Shown: in pieces, positions 1 to 5,465 of the stretch
Layout: each line of letters opens with the position of its first letter
How positions within the stretch are numbered: position 1 is the first letter of the stretch
From: Hyphomicrobiales bacterium
GTDB lineage: Bacteria; Pseudomonadota; Alphaproteobacteria; Rhizobiales; Beijerinckiaceae
Assembly: GCA_003164825.1 (NCBI GenBank)
Contig: PLUH01000091.1
Span: 1-8,257, forward strand
DNA: 8,257 nucleotides
Reading direction: 5' to 3'
Made by a program: the position numbers and the translations under genes
Notes under the pieces: generated by a model
The model's database searches: none
What the model was told of the DNA's origin: nothing
What the model saw: only the letters and a program-made list of their open reading frames with translations

Positions 1-1
1 C

Positions 2-334
2 GCCGACCTCGGGGTCAAAATCCTGATGCACGATCAGCAATTCGACGCGGCTTGGGCGATGACGCGAAAGCATCGCGTCTCGCGGACGGTAAAAGAGGGC
101 CTCGCGCGCGCCAGCGAAGCCGACCATCCGCGCGAGGCTCTGGAGGTCTATGCCGAGCGCGTCGACGAGCTCGCGAAAGCGGGCGGCGACCCGGCCTATT
201 CGGAGGCCGCCGGCCTCGTCGCGCGCATGGGGCGCCTGCGCGCCCCCGCCGAACAGGCCGCTTATGTCGCCGCCCTCAAGGAGCGCTTCCACCGGAAGCG
301 CAATTTCATGAAGCTTTTGGAGGGACGCGAATAG
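2..334 (+). CDS. C-terminal part of a SWIM zinc-finger-type protein (partial, tentative)
   Basis: The reading frame is open from the left edge of the window to TAG at 332-334, so the gene begins outside. The first in-frame ATG at 26 is probably internal, because codons 2-25 (ADLGVKIL) read smoothly into it. The visible part (about 110 residues) is alpha-helical and charged. It has a TPR-like helix pair around PREALEVYAERVDEL and ends in a basic segment, KRNFMKLLEGRE. From memory, this ending (a Y-A-x-L-K-x-R-x-x-x-K-R-N-F-M-K-L-L type tail after an A-A-x-L-V-A-R-M helix) resembles the C-terminus of bacterial SWIM zinc-finger proteins of unknown function. The SWIM motif itself would lie upstream and is not visible, so the family call is inference. 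There is no signal peptide or membrane segment in this part. A GGAGGG sequence at 319-324 lies inside the end of this gene and may serve the next one. Confidence 0.6.
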   Translation, partial: ADLGVKILMHDQQFDAAWAMTRKHRVSRTVKEGLARASEADHPREALEVYAERVDELAKAGGDPAYSEAAGLVARMGRLRAPAEQAAYVAALKERFHRKRNFMKLLEGRE

Positions 335-383
335 GCCCCTGCAGCCCCGCCTCGCCTGCGCGATTCGCGCCGACCGCGCCCCA

Positions 384-1298
384 GTGACTCCCCCGTCCGG
401 CATCCTCATCATCGGCGACGTGATGACCGATGTCATCGTGCGTCCTGAGGGGCCGCTCGCGCGGGGCTCGGACCGGCGCGCGTCGATCGCGTTTAAGCCC
501 GGCGGCTCGGCGGCCAATCAGGCGGCGTGGCTCGCCTCCTTCGGCGTCGAGGTCGACTTTGTCGGCCGGGTGGGCGCGGCCGACGTTGAGAGTGAGGCGG
601 CGCGGCTCAAGGCGATCGGCGTGACCCCATGGCTCGCCGGAGACACAGAGCATGAGACCGGTCGGCTCATCGCGCTCATTGATCCAGACGGCGAACGCAG
701 CTTCCTCACTGACCGGGGCGCGAACGACGCGCTGGAGGCCGGCGACATCCCCGATGCGCTGATCGCGCAAGCGGCGCTCATCCACCTCTCCGGCTATTCG
801 TTCTTCGCTCCTTCGTCGCGGGCGGCGGTCCTCGATGTGATGCGGCGCGCGGGTGGGAAGCCGATCAGCGTCGATCCGGCGTCGGCGGAATTCCTCCGCG
901 AAGTCGGGGCGGAGAATTTTCTCAAATGGACGCGCGGCGCGGCGATCCTGTTCCCCAACGCCGAGGAAGCCGCGATTCTCGCCGGCTCGGACGATCCCGA
1001 GACCCAATGCGCGCGGCTCGCGGCGCTCTATTCGCTGGTGGTCGTCAAGCGCGGCGCAGCCGGGTGCGAGGCGGCGGCAGGCGCCAAGCGCTGGCGAGCC
1101 GCTGCGCCGCGTGTTGAGGCCATCGACACCACCGGCGCCGGCGACGCCTTCGTCGCCGCCTTTCTGGCGGCGCGTCATACAGGGACTGACGTACAGACCG
1201 GGTTGGAGCGCGCCGTCGCCGCCGGCGCTCTCGCTTCGACAATCGTTGGGGGCGGACCAAGTCCGAAAGCCGGCGTTCGTTCAAGCGCCCGAGACTGA
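384..1298 (+). CDS. PfkB/ribokinase-family carbohydrate (or nucleoside) kinase
   Basis: Predicted cytosolic ATP-dependent kinase of 304 residues, full length for the family. The N-terminus has the first strand ILIIGDVMTD (residues 7-16, with a candidate substrate Asp at 16). The PfkB glycine-rich signature is GGSAANQAAWLASFG starting at residue 40. Signature 2 is DTTGAGDAF at residues 248-256, where G251-A252-G253 form the anion hole and D254 is the catalytic base. A lid-type strand lies around GRLIALIDPDGERSFL. The substrate cannot be read from sequence: sugar, deoxygluconate-type or pseudouridine-type kinases all remain possible, and no catabolic partner gene lies beside it. I chose the GTG start at 384 because it places the first beta strand five residues in, as usual for the family. 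There is no good ribosome binding site directly before it, and the frame is open further upstream, so a longer N-terminus is not excluded. It lies 49 bp after the preceding gene on the same strand and may be cotranscribed with it. Confidence 0.9.
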   Translation: MTPPSGILIIGDVMTDVIVRPEGPLARGSDRRASIAFKPGGSAANQAAWLASFGVEVDFVGRVGAADVESEAARLKAIGVTPWLAGDTEHETGRLIALIDPDGERSFLTDRGANDALEAGDIPDALIAQAALIHLSGYSFFAPSSRAAVLDVMRRAGGKPISVDPASAEFLREVGAENFLKWTRGAAILFPNAEEAAILAGSDDPETQCARLAALYSLVVVKRGAAGCEAAAGAKRWRAAAPRVEAIDTTGAGDAFVAAFLAARHTGTDVQTGLERAVAAGALASTIVGGGPSPKAGVRSSARD

Positions 1299-1350
1299 AC
1301 TCTCGGCCTTGGCGCCAACTGCCGAAGTGGTAACAGGCTGGCCCGACGCG

Positions 1351-2577
1351 CTACTTCGACGAACAAAGGCGCGACTTTGTCTCTGGCGGCTCTGTGGCGT
1401 CGTCGATGGCGCAGAACGGGACCGACCAGACGAAATCAGCCGGAAGCCCGAACCGCATCGGATCGCCTTCGCGCCAGCTGGAATTGATCGGTCCAACCGG
1501 CGCATTCCCGGTTCCAGGCGGCGCGCCAATCGAGGTTGGATCAAAGCCGCCGGAGGTCGTCGGGCGGCCGTCAGCATCGAAGCCCGCGCGACCGTGACAT
1601 GTCATGCAGGAGGATTGGGCGACAAAACTCTGCTCGGTGACTGAGTTGCCAAGGCGGATCGCGAGGCCAGACGAATCAGTGAAGTTCGACTGGGAACCTT
1701 TCAGGCAGTAGTTCGCGAACGCCGGATCGACGTGAGCCTGGGCAAATAGCGCCAGAACAGCGGGTGTCTTGGCGCAACCCGGGTAATGGGTCTGAGACTC
1801 GACCGGGGAGAGCGGCGCGACATAGGCATCGACAGCGCCGAAGCTATCCTTGCAGCCGATGACGTCGCATCGCCCCGGGTTGTCCTCATGCTCAAAAGTC
1901 GCCCAGGTCCAATCGGGGACGAGCCTCGATATGATGTGAAACGAGACGAGAGCGTATTGTTTCCCGCCAGTCGAATTCACATGATACGCGGCTGCAGCTT
2001 CGATCGGGGTTCCACTGAAGCCGTTGAATTCCTTGAGCCGGTCGACCTCGACCCAGTTCGCCTTCACCTCCATTGAATCGACCGGGAAGGCGATCGGCTT
2101 GGACGCCGCGAAGGCGGTTTTTAATCCGGACACCTTGAACAGGTTGTTTTGAACGATGAAGTCGAAGTCCGGCTTGTTACGGCGGGTCTCCTCTCCGACC
2201 AGCGCCGCGCCTCCGGGCAGCACCTCAGGCGTGAAGCGGGGGTGAGCCCGCTGAAACGCCAGGCTCAAAGCTCTCGGCCCAATTTGCATCGCAGCGGCGC
2301 CTGAGGGCCATACGGGCGACGTCCGAAATGTATCGCCGTCGCTCGCCCATGACTCGAATAGCGCATTGTTGTTTCCTCCGCCGGCGACGTTGGCGTTGAC
2401 CGTCATGAAGAGTTCCCAACTCTGTCGGTCAGGACTGTTCCGAGCCGGGTCGGGGTCGGACTGAGCAACGCTGCCGCCCATCATGCCCAGGCTCGCCCCT
2501 GCGACGGCGACAAAAGCAATGACGCCTCTCACCGATCCCCCTTTTCTTCGCTTCGACACGCAAGAAAGAAGCGACAT
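1351..2577 (-). CDS. Exported single-heme c-type cytochrome-like protein
   Basis: Protein of about 408 residues with an N-terminal Sec-type signal peptide: basic residues KRRK, then a hydrophobic run VIAFVAVAGASLGMMGG, and a likely cut near SVA-Q (residues 36-39). It is therefore probably periplasmic. One heme-binding motif, CMTCH (codons at 1594-1608, residues 324-328), lies in the C-terminal quarter. The long N-terminal part, starting QSWELFMTVN, has no motif I can assign. Further cysteines (GRCDVIGC, PGC, NYC, PFC) could form disulfides. A methionine in GDPMRFG is one candidate sixth heme ligand; this is inference. The role is unknown, perhaps electron transfer or a redox enzyme. The start is uncertain. 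ATG 2577 has AGGAG only one base away, while GTG 2532 has a well-spaced GGGGG and leaves a compact signal peptide (393 residues). The frame stays open up to ATG 2649. The gene looks less GC-rich than its neighbours, which may indicate transfer. It is convergent with the kinase and divergent from pirin. Confidence 0.8.
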   Translation of the reverse strand: MSLLSCVSKRRKGGSVRGVIAFVAVAGASLGMMGGSVAQSDPDPARNSPDRQSWELFMTVNANVAGGGNNNALFESWASDGDTFRTSPVWPSGAAAMQIGPRALSLAFQRAHPRFTPEVLPGGAALVGEETRRNKPDFDFIVQNNLFKVSGLKTAFAASKPIAFPVDSMEVKANWVEVDRLKEFNGFSGTPIEAAAAYHVNSTGGKQYALVSFHIISRLVPDWTWATFEHEDNPGRCDVIGCKDSFGAVDAYVAPLSPVESQTHYPGCAKTPAVLALFAQAHVDPAFANYCLKGSQSNFTDSSGLAIRLGNSVTEQSFVAQSSCMTCHGRAGFDADGRPTTSGGFDPTSIGAPPGTGNAPVGPINSSWREGDPMRFGLPADFVWSVPFCAIDDATEPPETKSRLCSSK

Positions 2578-2792
2578 TCTCCTGGCTCGGGCGGCGCAGC
2601 GGCGTTCGCGCGGGAGGCGTACTCGATCAAATGAGCGCCGCCACGACAAATCTCGGGAAATTCAACGGCGTTTGTCTTGCGTCATCGCTCTGCGCTCGTC
2701 TCGATCATCGGTGCACGCTTCCAACCAGCGCCGGGCGAGGAAGCCCCGCCGGAACCGCGGACGCGGCCGGCGGCGGGCGTTCATCCCGACCG

Positions 2793-2819
2793 ATAGAAAC
2801 CATCGCTTCTATTGATAGA
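2793..2819. promoter_or_regulatory. Putative operator: three ATAGA/TCTAT half-sites upstream of pirin
   Basis: Two overlapping inverted repeats share one half-site. ATAGAA (2793-2798) and TTCTAT (2807-2812) are separated by 8 bases. TCTAT (2808-2812) and ATAGA (2815-2819) are separated by TG. The first repeat matches at 8 of 10 positions per arm if extended outward to 2791-2800 and 2805-2814. This is typical of a binding site for a dimeric or tetrameric regulator. Pirin genes are often found divergent from a LysR-type regulator, which makes such a regulator the leading guess, but no regulator gene is present in this window. A possible -35 (TTGATA, 2812-2817) lies inside the cluster with a weak -10 (TCCTAT, 2835-2840, 17-base spacer), so binding here could block or position RNA polymerase. 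Confidence 0.4.
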
Positions 2820-2952
2820 CTTGCGGCGACGATTTCCTATACCTATCTTCGCCGTCAACGCGGTCTCCGTTTCAAGAACTTGTCGAAACTCGTCGGTCTC
2901 AACTTTGGATGAGCGGCAGTATTTCGGCGGCTAAATCGTTTTCTGATCGACC

Positions 2953-2959
2953 AGGAGGG
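2953..2959 (+). promoter_or_regulatory. Strong ribosome binding site of pirin
   Basis: AGGAGGG lies three bases before ATG 2963 and is the strongest Shine-Dalgarno match seen in this window. It decides the pirin start in favour of 2963 over the in-frame ATG at 2909, which would add 18 residues unlike the family and lacks a comparable site. Confidence 0.75.
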
Positions 2960-2962
2960 CTC

Positions 2963-3868
2963 ATGTCCATTCGTCCCGTCAAGCGCGTCAGCCAATCGAT
3001 TCCGACCATGGAGGGAGCGGGCGTCCGCCTCCGCCGCGCCTTCGGCTTCGGCGACACCTCCGATTTCGATCCGTTCCTGATGATGGACGATTTCCGCGGC
3101 GACCGTCCCGAGGATTATCAGGCCGGCTTTCCGTGGCATCCCCATCGCGGCATCGAGACGATCACCTATGTGCTCGCGGGCAGCGTCGACCACGGCGACA
3201 GCCTCGGCAACCGGGGAACGCTCGGGTCCGGCGACGTGCAGTGGATGACCGCCGGCAGCGGCATCCTGCATCAGGAAATGCCTGCCGGCGACGCCAAGGG
3301 CCGCATGCACGGCTTCCAGCTCTGGGCCAACCTGCCCGCGCATCTCAAGATGACCAGGCCGCGCTACCAGGACGTTCCCGCATCCGCGATCCCCGAGGTG
3401 ATCGACGACGACGGCACGCGCGTGCGGGTCATCTGCGGCGACTTCTGGGGCAAGGCGGGGCCGGTTGACGGCGTCGCCGCCGAGCCGCGCTATCTCGACG
3501 TGACCGTGCCGGGGGGAAAGAAGAAGCGCCTCAAGGTCGAGGATTTCCGCCAGGCGTTCGCCTATATCTTCGAGGGTTCGGGCGATTTCGCCTCCGCCTC
3601 GGAGCCGTTCGGGGCGCTGCGCGAGGCGCAGGTCGACGGCGAGGAGGTGCTGGTGCGCGACAAAGTCGGCAACCGTTCGCTGGTCGTGTTCGGGGCCGGC
3701 GATGAGATCAGCGTCCAGGCGGGCGACGAGGGCGTGCGCTTCCTCTTGGTCTCCGGCCGGCCGCTGCGCGAGCCGATCGCGTGGCACGGGCCGATCGTCA
3801 TGAACACCCAGGCTGAAATCCGCCAGGCGATGAACGATCTGCGCAGCGGGGAATTCATCAAGCGGTAG
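2963..3868 (+). CDS. Pirin family protein (metal-binding bicupin)
   Basis: Protein of 301 residues, the usual length for bacterial pirins. The N-terminal cupin contains FLMMDDFRGD (38-47), PWHPHRGIET (57-66) and AGSGILHQEM (97-106). The four expected metal ligands of the family are all present: H59, H61, H103 and E105. The C-terminal cupin (roughly residues 180-285) includes the stretch AFAYIFEGSGDF and the LLVSGRPLREPIAWHGP segment typical of pirin_C. Characterised relatives include human pirin, an iron-dependent redox-sensing nuclear cofactor, and E. coli quercetin 2,3-dioxygenase-type pirins. The physiological role in bacteria is mostly unsettled, so either a dioxygenase or a regulatory function is possible here. 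No signal peptide is present, so it should be cytosolic. It appears to be transcribed alone, preceded by a probable operator and followed closely by a palindromic element that could end its transcript. Confidence 0.95.
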   Translation: MSIRPVKRVSQSIPTMEGAGVRLRRAFGFGDTSDFDPFLMMDDFRGDRPEDYQAGFPWHPHRGIETITYVLAGSVDHGDSLGNRGTLGSGDVQWMTAGSGILHQEMPAGDAKGRMHGFQLWANLPAHLKMTRPRYQDVPASAIPEVIDDDGTRVRVICGDFWGKAGPVDGVAAEPRYLDVTVPGGKKKRLKVEDFRQAFAYIFEGSGDFASASEPFGALREAQVDGEEVLVRDKVGNRSLVVFGAGDEISVQAGDEGVRFLLVSGRPLREPIAWHGPIVMNTQAEIRQAMNDLRSGEFIKR

Positions 3869-3874
3869 AGGCGT

Positions 3875-4005
3875 CGTCATCGCGAGCGTGAGCCGAAGCA
3901 ATCCACAGCCACCGCCGCTGCCCCCTACGATCGTCGATTGCTTCGTCGCCATAGCCCGTCGAAAGACGGGCGTCTAAAGACGCCCTTTGGCTCCGCGCAA
4001 TGACG
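3875..4005. repeat. Palindromic intergenic element (GCAATGACG-type), imperfect inverted repeat
   Basis: The ends are inverted copies: CGTCATCGCG (3875-3884) against CGCAATGACG (3996-4005), one mismatch in ten. A second, perfect inverted pair lies inside: GAAGCAATC (3895-3903) and GATTGCTTC (3936-3944). The right half also contains two small hairpins (3954-3985). The sequence style (CGTCATTGCG, GAAGCAATCC) matches palindromic intergenic repeats that I recall as scattered in many copies in Hyphomicrobiales genomes. Only one copy is in this window, so its repeat status is from memory, not shown here. It starts six bases after the pirin stop codon, and its right end supplies the terminal codons of the b561 remnant on the minus strand. 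No transposase is present; a non-autonomous, MITE- or REP-like nature is inference. Confidence 0.65.
3954..3985 (+). terminator. Two overlapping hairpins, possible terminator after pirin
   Basis: Hairpin A has stem GCCCGTC (3954-3960), loop GAAA and GACGGGC (3965-3971). Hairpin B has stem GGGCGTC (3968-3974), loop TAAA and GACGCCC (3979-3985), followed by TTT. The stems are perfect and share GGGC (3968-3971), so both cannot form fully at once. Hairpin B with its short T run resembles a weak intrinsic terminator for a transcript coming from pirin, about 100 bases upstream. The T run is short, and both hairpins may simply be part of the repeat element. Confidence 0.35.
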
Positions 4006-4105
4006 GCTTGGCGCGATGGAAGGCCGCGAACACAATCCAGTGCAGCACGATCTGCCGCAAGCTGTAGCCGGCAGGGACCGACGCAATCTTCGACTGGGCA
4101 ATCAC
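3974..4105 (-). pseudogene. Truncated cytochrome b561 N-terminus
   Basis: A minus-strand frame opens at GTG 4105 with AAAGG six bases before it and ends at TAG 3974-3976, giving only 43 residues. Residues 9-26 (SVPAGYSLRQIVLHWIVF) match the start of di-heme cytochrome b561 proteins, including the Y-S-x-x-Q-x-x-L-H-W pattern whose His (H22) is a heme ligand at the beginning of the first membrane helix. After about residue 30 the resemblance stops. Residues from about 34 onward (SLRGAKGRL) are encoded by the palindromic element, and the stop lies in one of its hairpin loops. The remaining helices are nowhere in the 105 bases between the stop and the pirin gene, so the gene has been deleted, not just frameshifted. 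It begins 16 bases after the glycosyltransferase stop on the same strand, so it may once have been cotranscribed. The b561 call rests on a short match from memory, but start, ribosome binding site and motif agree. Confidence 0.6.
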
Positions 4106-4121
4106 TGCAAACCTTTCCGAC

Positions 4122-5327
4122 CTACCGCCCCAGCGCCTCGGCGTAGACGCTGAGCGTGTCGTGCGTCATCCGCTGGAGAGAGAAGGCTTCCGCTATTTTT
4201 GCCCGCGACCGGCGCCGGACGGCCTCGCGCGCCGAGGCGCCGAGGCCAAGCGCGGCTTCGATCGCTTCGGCAAGCGCGGCTGCGTTGCTCGGCTCAGCGA
4301 GCCAGCCGGTGCGCGCCTCGGCGTCCGCGTATGGCGGCGCGGCGACGATCTCGCGCGCCGGCCCGACGTCGGAGATGATGGCGAGGGCCCCGATCGCCGC
4401 GGCCTCGATCGACGTCCGCGTCACCCCGTCGGCGTTAGCGGCGGGAAAGACGACGACCGCCGCACCGATGAACGCCGCCGGCAGATCGGCCGCGGCGCCG
4501 ACGCGCACCAGCATGGATTGGACGCCGCGCTTCGCCGCAAGCGCGTCAAGCTCGCGCGCGAACGCCGGCTTTGTGGCGTCGCCGGCGAGCACGAAGCGGA
4601 CGTCGTCGAGGCCGTGGCCCTTGATCAGCGCCGCCGCTTCGATGAGCGTCGCGTGGCCGCGGCCGGGCGCGAGCCGCGCCGGCGTCAGCACGACCCGCTC
4701 GTGCGCCGCGACGCCCCAGGCCTGGCGGATGTCGGCGACCCGGCGCCCGCTCACCCGTTCGGGCTGGAGCTTCGTCAGATCCAGTCCCGGGCGCACGACC
4801 CTGAGGCGCAAGCGCGCGGCCGGAAACAGGCCGGCTCCGCGCCTTGCTGCGAATTCCGACGCGGCGATGACGAAATCGCCCTCGGCGACAGCGGTCTCGA
4901 AGCTGGTGCGCGGCGGCGAGCGCACGCCATCGCCATGCAGCGAAGTGACCAGCGGACGCTTGGCCTTGCGGCAGGCCTTGACCGCCGCCCAGGCCGCCCA
5001 GCGTGAGCGCGCATGCACGAGGTCGACCCGCTCCGAGGCGATGATGCGCTGAAGGCGGCGCATGTTGAGCGTCATGGCGAGCGGATTCTTGGTCGCCGCC
5101 GGAAACTGGACGAAGAGGCCGCCGATCGCCTGCAGTTCGCCGGCCAGCTCGCCGGAATCGCTGGCGACCAGCGCCCGCGCGCCGGTCTCCGCCAGCGCCG
5201 CGGTAACCGCGAGCGTCGCCCGTTCGTCGCCGCCGGCGTCGACGGGAGGGACGATCTGGAGGATCGTCCGGCCGGCAAGCGGCGCGTTCGCCCCGCGGCC
5301 GAACGGAGTGAGCGCGTCGACGCTCAT
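4122..5327 (-). CDS. GT-B fold glycosyltransferase, family 4-like
   Basis: Protein of 401 residues, normal length for GT4 enzymes, which transfer sugars from nucleotide-sugar donors, often in surface polysaccharide or glycolipid synthesis. The N-terminal Rossmann half begins TILQIVPPVDAGGDERAT, with the usual glycine pair near the acceptor/donor cleft, and continues with VDLVHARSRWAAW and LVTSLHGDG. The C-terminal half has VVLTPARLAPGRGHATLIEAA, the region whose Arg and Lys/Arg contact the donor diphosphate. It also has TRTSIEAAAIGALAIISDVG, equivalent to the E-x7-E donor-binding motif. Here the first acidic residue is D300 instead of Glu, with E308 as the second. The protein is cytosolic or membrane-associated, with no clear transmembrane helix. 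Donor and acceptor cannot be read from the sequence, and no polysaccharide cluster surrounds it. ATG 5327 has only a weak GGCGG-type ribosome binding site, and a hairpin lies just upstream. The b561 remnant follows it. Confidence 0.88.
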   Translation of the reverse strand: MSVDALTPFGRGANAPLAGRTILQIVPPVDAGGDERATLAVTAALAETGARALVASDSGELAGELQAIGGLFVQFPAATKNPLAMTLNMRRLQRIIASERVDLVHARSRWAAWAAVKACRKAKRPLVTSLHGDGVRSPPRTSFETAVAEGDFVIAASEFAARRGAGLFPAARLRLRVVRPGLDLTKLQPERVSGRRVADIRQAWGVAAHERVVLTPARLAPGRGHATLIEAAALIKGHGLDDVRFVLAGDATKPAFARELDALAAKRGVQSMLVRVGAAADLPAAFIGAAVVVFPAANADGVTRTSIEAAAIGALAIISDVGPAREIVAAPPYADAEARTGWLAEPSNAAALAEAIEAALGLGASAREAVRRRSRAKIAEAFSLQRMTHDTLSVYAEALGR

Positions 5328-5336
5328 GGGCCGCCG

Positions 5337-5354
5337 CCCCGCCTTGAAGCGGGG
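5337..5354 (-). promoter_or_regulatory. Hairpin just upstream of the glycosyltransferase start
   Basis: CCCCGC (5337-5342) and GCGGGG (5349-5354) form a perfect six-base-pair stem around a six-base loop. In the minus-strand transcript the 3' arm, GCGGGG, ends nine bases before ATG 5327 and overlaps the only purine-rich stretch that could act as ribosome binding site. It could limit translation. In DNA this GC-rich such a hairpin may also occur by chance. Confidence 0.25.
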
Positions 5355-5465
5355 GAGCGGTTGACTCGCCGCGCCTGCTCGGCCAAGCCCGCCCCGCCGC
5401 GAGCGCCGAGAGCCGTTTTCTTAAAGGCGCGGTCCGCGGGTCGCATCATCGGCAGCGAGCTCAAG

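Larger units (their letters stand above)
2578..2962. other. Non-coding divergent intergenic region (cytochrome / pirin)
   Basis: This stretch of about 385 bases lies between the divergent cytochrome-like gene and pirin. The cytochrome-side half is GC-rich and shows no recognisable gene. Short open frames there (for example minus strand 2662-2784, a 40-residue arginine-rich peptide, and plus strand 2631-2912) have no family resemblance and look accidental. The pirin-side half, from about 2790, is distinctly AT-richer and holds the half-site cluster at 2793-2819, a CCTATACCTAT direct repeat at 2836-2846 and the pirin ribosome binding site. If the cytochrome start is really ATG 2649 or GTG 2532, the left boundary of this region shifts accordingly. 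Confidence 0.6.

Noticed and set aside
306..1178. Long minus-strand open frame (290 codons) opposite the kinase
   Set aside because: It is antisense to a gene with clear PfkB motifs. The translation is Arg-rich with no family features, as expected for a shadow frame in GC-rich DNA.
1299..1350. TTGGCGCCAA palindrome (1309-1318) between the convergent kinase and heme-protein genes, considered as a bidirectional terminator
   Set aside because: Only short arms pair, with a bulge, and there is no T run on either strand. The evidence is too weak to call.
853..1644. Plus-strand frame spanning the kinase end and the cytochrome end
   Set aside because: It is out of frame with the kinase, antisense to the heme protein, and rich in Arg/Ser/Pro with no domain.
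2662..2784. 40-codon arginine-rich minus-strand frame in the cytochrome-pirin gap, considered as a small protein or LysR remnant
   Set aside because: It does not resemble a LysR N-terminus, and its composition is that of random GC-rich DNA. The ribosome binding site is poor.
2855..3952. Minus-strand frame of 365 codons opposite pirin
   Set aside because: Pirin is certain on the plus strand. The antisense product has no motif and would run through the palindromic element.
4156..5052. Two long plus-strand frames opposite the glycosyltransferase
   Set aside because: Their products are Ala/Arg/Ser-rich low-complexity sequences without motifs. They are mirror frames of a well-supported gene.
5013..5465. 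N-terminal extension of the hydrolase frame back to ATG 5013
   Set aside because: It overlaps most of the first third of the glycosyltransferase on the other strand, and the extension has no hydrolase-like sequence. The domain begins near 5466.
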